From Anas platyrhynchos (taxonomy: Eukaryota > Chordata > Aves > Anseriformes > Anatidae): a DNA stretch of 64,000 nt. The notes beneath the pieces are model-generated. The model saw only the letters and a program-made list of their open reading frames with translations. It searched no databases and was not told the DNA's origin. Below are positions 57,501 to 64,000 of this stretch, piece after piece; within the stretch, counting starts at the first letter, position 1; each line of letters opens with the position of its first letter. The translations under genes and the position numbers were made by a program. The stretch is taken from positions 5,923,501-5,987,500 of the forward strand of contig NC_092612.1 in assembly GCF_047663525.1 (NCBI RefSeq), read 5' to 3'.

Positions 57501-60500
57501 GCTCCTCTAGGCGGTTTCATCTGTTACCAGAGCTCTGGAACTCTTTGTGAAACCTGAAGAGCTGGGTGGAGAGAATTGCTATAAATGTAGCGAGTAAGAT
57601 TTTGACGAATTAGGTCTTAATCCTAGATGTCAGTTTTATATGTTGCATGACTCTGTTGGACTACCTCTAAACTTTGGATCTACTTACGAGTTTTGTGGAA
57701 GTTTATAAAACACTTGGATTTTTGTTTCTTTGGAGGGGGGAAGTCTTGTTCAGAGGCATTCCCTATGGGTTTGCAATTCTCTGGCTCGTATTTTGCCATC
57801 AGAATTCAAAAAGAGATACTTTTGTTCTTTCTATTTATTAGCTCTCGACAGTACTTTTCTTGATGTAAACTGCCCAGTTTCCGTTGTTCTCTGGGCTAGC
57901 GGCTAATTTTCACTGCTTACGCTGTAGGTCCTACCTTGGAGCGGGCAATGTATCAAACTGAACTATTGTGTTTCAAAGGATGGCAGACAGTTTCAGTGTC
58001 TTTCCAGACAAGCTCAGTACATGAAGACTTCCTACTGTTAAATGTCTCCCTCCTGTAGAATGACCACGTGCTTCTGTTGTATTTTTGATGTTGATAGACG
58101 ACCCATGTTGGAGATTATTTGCAATTTCTAGTCCTGGGGACCAAGGCCTTCTTGTTCCACTTTCATTATTTGTATTTCCCTTGAAAGCTGAAAGAATGTA
58201 TTCAGGATTGGAGTTCAAATAGCCACTTTTGTAGACCAAGAAATGGTACCTTGCCATCCAACCTGGTAATACCCTTTCGTGAGAGATTCCTGTTCCCGCT
58301 ATGCCCGGGGTTTTGGGAGAATTTACCTTCTTCACTGTATTAACAAACCTGACACGCAGTGCATGGGTTTATGAAAAGAAAAAAGACCAACCTATTATGC
58401 AAGTAAATGTCATTCAAATAGCATAGGCATGCGTGAGACATTAAAACGAGTTTGTTTTGGGGGCGAAAAAAGAAGATGCCTTCAAACACTTATCTCTGCT
58501 TGTTTTTAAGGTGTAAAAAGATGGTTCCTGCATCCAAGAGATTTACCATACACCGTTCTTCCAAGGTTCTCACAATATCACTGAAAAGATTTGCAGATTT
58601 CACAGGTGGAAAGATCAACAAGGTATATTTACCACTGTAATGCAACTATATCATCGTGTAATGGGACATCCCCCAAAGCTGAAAGTTGTTAATATTTTCA
58701 GACAATAATTGTAGACTAACGACTATGGCTTATTCTTTCTCTTACTATCAATAAAGTTCCCGCTTGACAAGAAGCATATGCTTTCCTCTGAGAAGGCTGA
58801 TTCATCAGGAAACAGTTCTCTGCAACTTCTAGTCTTAAACATTGTTTATGGGAAGACTTATTTGTAGTGAATCAAGAAATATCTTCTAGAAATATATTCT
58901 AGAAATAAATTCTAGTCTGTGTTTTTTGGAAGTGTTTTTCTCTGGCTAGTCCACGAAGTACTCTGGGATAATTTTTCTATCTTCTTGGTCTCTCTTTAGG
59001 AGGTGAAATACCCGGAGTATTTGGACCTGAGAGCCTACATGTCACAGTCAATGGGAGAACCAGTGCTCTATGCCTTATACGCGGTGCTGGTACATCACGG
59101 TGTCAGCTGTCACTCAGGACACTATATATGCTATGTAAAGGTAGAAGTCAACAGCATTTCTAACAGGGTAAAGGTTGTGCTGGCAAACCAATGAAAGCGT
59201 GACTAGCAGCTACTGTTTCTAGGGAAAAAGATTTCATTATATTTTTATTTGACACGTGTGTATTTTGTTCCTATCCGTGATTTCATTTGGAACACGTGCA
59301 ATTCACCTAAAGAAATGGTTGTCTTTATTTGCAGGCTGGTAATGGACTTTGGTATCAGATGAATGATGCTAAAGTAGTCCATACTGACATTAAGAGAGTT
59401 CTTGGTCAGCAAGCTTACATACTTTTTTATATCAGGTAATAACAAATCTTAACATGTGTTCAGAAGAGATTTACTTTCTTGTTATTGATATTTTTCTGTT
59501 TTGCAAGTGTTTTTCTTGCTATCCCAGGGAAAGATTATTATTTGTCTAATTCAGTTCTGTCTAACCTGAAATTCTCTGTGTCATTTATTATCTTTTGTTG
59601 CTTGGCCTGAAACTGCAGCACTTGTGTAAATTGCTATCTATGTGTTACCTGTAGCTGGCTAATTTAGAGAAGGAGAGAAATGAAGGTCATCTGTGGTGTA
59701 AGAATGAATTATTGCTCTGAAAGTGATAGTCTTAGTAGGAAGACTGTTCTCTCCTTTTCACTTTGTAGTCTTGGCGAAGCCTTCTGTAGAGAAGGCTTCC
59801 ATATCGTATGAACTGTTCCTCTAAAATTATAGGATGGGATTTAATCCAAGAGTAGGCTGAAAGAAAAACTAAACTCCGATCACTGCTCTTTTCTGAAGGC
59901 GCTATGATTTGACACTTGGAGAACGTGCGTTTTACTTGCCAGCACCATCTTATCCCTGTTCATTCCCTCCTGGTCAGCAGGGGGCTAATAGTAAGCAGGC
60001 TGGATTTATGGGACCACGACTTCTTTCTCATATGATTAAGGTAATTCAGGGAAGTGGGAGGGCAGGTAACGGCACCAAACTGCTAGTGGGTTTGGGGTTT
60101 GGTGTGGGGTTTTTAGTTTGGTTTTCGGCATCTTAGTTTTGTTTTCCTTCCCATGCTGCAGCTTTCTCCACAGCCCTCATGCTACAGCCAGAGTCATTCA
60201 AACAGTGGTTACTGCTAAATTGTGCAGCCATGCGACTCCATTACTTAATACCTCCAAGACAGCTTTCTAAAGCACAGAGAGCTACGCTCTTTGACAATTT
60301 AAGCAGAGTGTACTAATCCTCGAATCATTTAAAAGAGGACTTGTTTTTCCTATCGTTGTCACTTTAGCTAAGACAGGGAAAACTAATTGTCTTATTCCTG
60401 AGCACCAGAACAATTACTTCAGGCTTTTCAGGGTATGTTTAAAGGGGAAAATAAATATATTTGGGAATAGCAGCAGGTAATGTTAAGTTGTTTGGCTGGT

Positions 60501-63500
60501 TTTCAAAGATGATGTTAATTTGATTCCAATCGGCTGTAAACCAAAAGCAGGAATTGAATACGCTTATTGGACTTGCATTTATCTTTAAAGGGCAGTGTGT
60601 TTTTCTTTGTAGGTGTTAAGACCATTTGTAGAAATACTCAGTAGGAGAGTTGTGTGTTTCAAAATGTTAAATGCAGTGTTTGCGTTAATCCATCTTGCCA
60701 TTTCTTCTTTTTAAATACAGAATTCAAGCCGTTTAAATGGAAATGGATCCATAAAAGAGGACGCAAAGACCACTGGTGTCACCCTAAAAAGGCCATCTTC
60801 AGCACCACCAATGGCCTGTGTTCAAAACCAGACAATTACCAGGCCTTCAATTACTGATCCGTCAAGAAAACAGAAGATCACCACCAGTATTCACAATAAA
60901 TTGCCTGCTCGTCGGACTGTGTCACAGCCTGACTGTCTTAGCAGTGCTGCGGAGGATGAAGATCTCTACCAGGCTGTTCCTTCATCCACAATTACAAATT
61001 CGGTAATGCAAATGAAGCAAATGCAAACAAGCAAAAAAGTTTCTGATGAGATTTTTGTGGAGCCAACAGTGAATGAAAATCCTAAACTCAGCTCTGATAA
61101 CACAGTCCCTTACGGTGCAGAATCTTCAGGAAAATCTGAGGAGGAGTCAAAGGGCTTATTTAAAAGGAATTGCAATGCAATGTCCTCTAATGGAATTTTG
61201 GTTGGAAAGGTAGTCCGTACATTGCAGCATTCCAGTTCTTCCTGTCAGAATGCTGACGAAGGAAGATCCCAGCATGAGCTGCCAAAAACCAATTCACTAA
61301 ATGGTGCTATTAGGTTAGTTAATGAATCTAAAGAAAACGCACTGAAACTTGATGATTCCACTTGCCGAGTTGAACCTGTTAAACCTTCTGAGATGTTCTT
61401 TTCCAAAACAAACGGATTGCTTGAAACATAGATTCGCTCCATCGAGAATTTCTCACCTATGATGTATTCGGGAGTGTTTAGTGTGTTCCTAATTCAGGTG
61501 AAATACTGAGAAAACACAGCACAAATGTGATTGTAAGACTTTGTGGTATTATCCCATTAGAATTTGCAGACCTGAGCTTACATTAGAACTTGCCAACTTA
61601 AGCTCAGCTGAGATAAAAATTCCTAAGTTTCATAAAGTAGATTTTGGGAGGTGAGTTGGGGTTATCTTTGAAGTGTAGATAATGCATACAACTCAAAACG
61701 GTCTTGCTTACCATTTAATGGAGAAATTCTGACAAGACTGGTCCTCAGTACTACTACAAATAGTATTTTTTTGTCTGCTGACTTGTGCGTTTTGATTGCA
61801 GATGCCTGGAGCTATGCCTTCAGTCAATCGAGAAGTCATCACGGAGTCCCTCACAGCCAGCCAGCTGAACAGCTTGTCAGAGGAAACGAGGTAAAATGAG
61901 CACAGTCTGATTAAGACAAGACCTTTTGGAAGTTCGTTACGGTTTTATCTGTCTACTAATAGTATTTAATGGAAGGATTGAAATTAGTACAATTCCATAC
62001 TGTATGTCCAGCGTTACGAACAGAACTAATGATCAGCACTGAGCATATCACTCTGATGCAGGTTGGTGCCTCAAGGAGAACTCGTGTTCCTTCATAGAAT
62101 GTTTTTCCATTTTTCTCCACTGTCTAGAGAAACATTGGCTGTTCCCCGCTTGCCCCTATGCCTTTTTTCTCAGAGCAGCAGGTATAAGGAGACGGATGTG
62201 TTTGCTTTTTTAGTGCAATGGCTTCAGAAGCAAGAGGGGAAAAAGCACTTTCTCTGGGAGCTGGAGAAGGTGTCCTAATCGCAGGAGAGGTTTCTAAATG
62301 GCATATCTTTGCGAGGGCTTAAGACTCTGAAGAAAGAGGCTGCTTTTTTTCATTTCCAACACTGGCTGTTCTTCCTGAGCCCCGCCTTCTATTTTTGCAG
62401 TCATAGGATATGTGAATGTAAATTTGTGGGAGAGAGGTAGAAAACTCTGTTTCAACTGGTGGTTTTTTCGGCTATGTGGGGAGACCAAATCGAGTGGTTT
62501 TGAACCTTCTGGCTCTTATTCAGAGCAGCAGCATGTGGAGGGAGACAGATGTATTTGCTTTTTTAGTGCAATGGCTTCAGAAGCACGAGGGGAAAAAACA
62601 CTTTCTCTGGGAGCTGGAGAAGGTGTCCTAATCACAGGAGAGGTTTCTAAATGGCATATCTTTGCAAGTGTTCCTGTAGTCCGGAGGTTTTTGTTTGTTT
62701 GTTTGCCTTTGGAAGGTTTTACTGTTAATCTTCACATCCTTCAGCAGAAGTGAGAAATGTGATTTTATTTTGTGCAGTGTCGCGGACCCTCCGAAATCTA
62801 CTGGGAATGATGAATACCTCGCAGAGTACCGATTTGATGACGGTGGAGACAAGGAGAAACCAAGAAGATCAAAAGAAAGTGACCTCATTTCAAAAGAAAA
62901 CGTTTTGTACGCCAAAGAGCGTGGTGAGAAATTGCGGCAAACTTCCTCTCTCAAGTGTGACACTGAATGTAGCTCTAAAAAGCTTTCCTCCTCATCTATT
63001 GCAGAGAGATGCCAAGGTAGAAAGGACAAGACTAAAAACACTGAGAAAGAGCATTACCAAAGCAAGAGGGAACATGCTCCTAGTGAAGAGAAGGAGAGTC
63101 AAAAAGCAGGTCCTTCCAGCAAGAGGAGGTGTTCTCAGAGCGTGGAAGTTGTTGAGCAAAAGCGTCACAAGCAGGAGCACTGGGAGGGAAGCAGGTGCAG
63201 ATCTTTCCCTGGTGAAAGAAACAGCCCTGAGAATGGCAGAAGAGCAGTCAAATATTCAAAGTCCAGATCTGGCAGCGGAGGAAGATCAGAACAAGGTAGC
63301 AATAGATATTACCGATCCAAAGGGGAAAGAAGTTGGAGCAGAGAAAGATACTATCGAGATGAAGCACGGAGATGGGAAAGATGTAGCTATTCCAATGATT
63401 ACTATTCACCTCATGCGACAGGAGACAGTAGAGAGAGAAAGTTCTCTCACGGCGATGCAGCCTTTGACAAATGGACTGCAACTTACTACGGCAGGTCACA

Positions 63501-63872
63501 TAAGCATTATCATTACAAAAGTGGATGGCCTCACGGTTCCCTCTTGAGAGATGAAGATGTACGTCGCTTTAGCACACCCCGAGCAGACTTGCATCGTTGC
63601 TCGGTATCTCAGCAACATTCTGGAAGACATTCTCGTGAAAGACATGCGCTTCCACCTGTGTCAGCTCATTTGGAGAACTGTCGCCAGAAAAATGAAACAG
63701 AAGGAAACAGAAAAAGAAAATGTACCCGTGCAGAAGGTAGTGAAAGTGAAATAGAAAGGAAAGACAGAAAGATAGAAAAGGAGCTTTTAGGTGGTGAAAA
63801 AAATGCAAAAATATCACAGGTTCTAGAAGAAAAAGAAGTCTAAGGATAAACATGGAGAGAAGGATTCCAAGT
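54330..63872 (+). CDS. USP42: USP42-like deubiquitinase gene (spliced; 3' half damaged)
   Basis: Coding exons with canonical splice sites: 54330-54567, 55312-55512, 56107-56217, 56377-56479, 56694-56751, 56908-56978, 57511-57593, 58511-58622, 59000-59140, 59335-59435, 59899-60040, 60721-61431 (stop), then 61802-61890 and 62778 onward. The USP domain is complete: Cys box [26 protein letters not shown], zinc cysteines (VKCLNCK, CYKCSECKK) and His box [10 protein letters not shown] with [26 protein letters not shown] and [10 protein letters not shown] are USP42-specific. USP42 removes ubiquitin from nuclear substrates including p53 and histone H2B. The frame stops at 61431 with no donor there, and the last exon shifts frame near 63.80 kb, so the basic C-terminal tail may be lost. 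Confidence 0.88.
55312..55512 (+). CDS. USP42: USP42 exon with catalytic cysteine
   Basis: Acceptor cttgcag. Reads [18 protein letters not shown] and the Cys box [19 protein letters not shown]. Donor gtgagt at 55513. Confidence 0.9.
56107..56978 (+). CDS. USP42: USP42 exons 3-6
   Basis: Four exons: 56107-56217 ([14 protein letters not shown]), 56377-56479 ([17 protein letters not shown]), 56694-56751 ([13 protein letters not shown]) and 56908-56978 ([20 protein letters not shown]). Phases are mutually consistent and all donors are GT. Confidence 0.9.
57511..59435 (+). CDS. USP42: USP42 exons 7-10
   Basis: 57511-57593 ([16 protein letters not shown]), 58511-58622 ([17 protein letters not shown]), 59000-59140 (His box, [16 protein letters not shown]) and 59335-59435 ([20 protein letters not shown]). 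They complete the catalytic core without stops. Confidence 0.9.
59899..61431 (+). CDS. USP42: USP42 exons 11-12, ending in an in-frame stop
   Basis: 59899-60040 ends [10 protein letters not shown]. 60721 onward reads [27 protein letters not shown] and [18 protein letters not shown], the linker after the USP domain. It stops at 61429-61431 after SKTNGLLET. In human USP42 the corresponding place (KANGLPGK) appears to precede the part matching the next exon here, so a donor is expected about here and none is seen. Confidence 0.82.
61802..61890 (+). CDS. USP42: USP42 exon 13 (possibly skipped or dead)
   Basis: Acceptor tgattgcag, 89 nt reading [17 protein letters not shown] and [10 protein letters not shown], donor gtaaaa. 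It lines up loosely with human LMPAPLLSLPEDKILETF. Its phase fits the exon at 62778. Confidence 0.6.
62167..62670 (+). repeat. tandem duplication within a USP42 intron
   Basis: About 150 bp at 62167-62315 is repeated at 62521-62670 ('gtgcaatggcttcagaagca', 'cactttctctgggagctgga', 'tttctaaatggcatatcttt'). The upstream partial duplicate at 50.5 kb has only one copy at the matching place, so this tandem event came later or reverted there. Confidence 0.85.
62778..63872 (+). pseudogene. USP42: USP42 last large exon, frameshifted near its end
   Basis: Acceptor ttttgtgcag. The frame ([17 protein letters not shown]) runs through an Arg/Ser/Tyr-rich tail ([20 protein letters not shown]) like the USP42 C-terminus, and stops at 63843. 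A second frame from about 63814 reads [15 protein letters not shown], matching the USP42 basic tail, and ends at a donor-like gtaagc (63873). So one frameshift separates the two parts. Confidence 0.75.
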
Positions 63873-63929
63873 AAGCAAGGATTCCAGCATACTCCGCATT
63901 TTTTATCCTAATTCTTTTCTGGGTGCTTC

Positions 63930-64000
63930 TCATGTATTCCTTTTTTTTTTTCTCCTTTTTTTTTTCTCCTTTTTTTTTCTTCTCTATTTTCTTCTTCTTT
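63930..64000 (+). repeat. T-rich (TTTTTTTTTCTCC)n tract at window edge
   Basis: Pyrimidine tract with three or more T8-12/CTCC units, running off the window. Confidence 0.85.

Overview
The window looks like bird genomic DNA. Reverse-oriented CR1 3' ends lie near 15.3, 17.2 and 18.6 kb, the endogenous retroviruses (ERVs) and LTRs are of avian type, and the host exons read as USP42, ZC3H11A and GKAP1 with normal vertebrate splice signals. Species cannot be fixed from the sequence. No bacterial-style operons, CRISPR arrays, rRNA or tRNA genes were seen.

The most striking object is a young, compact provirus at 5334-11669 (+). It has two 429-bp LTRs that differ at only 2 positions, a 6-bp target duplication (gacctt), a tRNA-Lys-type primer site and a polypurine tract. 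Protease and pol are absent. After the second Gag zinc knuckle one reading frame runs through an intronless ZNF365-like host segment (host ATG at 8064) and then an intronless VLDLR ligand-binding segment, and ends in an Env fragment. The frame is open from 6468 to 9944, about 1158 codons. This has the architecture of an acutely transducing retrovirus with two captured cellular genes, but these donor genes are not ones I know from such viruses.

Layout: 1-5.3 kb is mostly non-coding, with an old LTR-like repeat at about 2.0-2.67 kb and a few weak + strand exon candidates. 5.3-11.7 kb is the transducing provirus. 11.7-22.4 kb is AT-rich with CR1 fragments and no convincing gene. A CpG island lies at 22.4-22.95 kb. 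23.4-31.9 kb carries minus-strand exons: the first coding exon of GKAP1 and six 5' exons of ZC3H11A, one of them frameshifted, with an LTR-like element and a short duplication between them. 34.6-39.9 kb is a decayed class I (gamma-like) ERV mosaic. 40.7-41.6 kb is a CpG island, probably the promoter of the USP42-like gene. 44.5-49.5 kb holds three solo LTRs. 50.5-51.5 kb is a partial copy of a USP42 3' exon. 52.2-52.5 kb is a pyrimidine hexamer array. 54.3-63.9 kb is the USP42-like gene, with an intact catalytic domain and signs of damage in its 3' half.

Taken together, the window mixes host genes I would expect at unrelated loci, partial gene copies, frameshifts and a high ERV load. That would suit a repeat-rich, weakly recombining place such as the W chromosome, but this is inference only. 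The proviral double capture is the item most worth following up.
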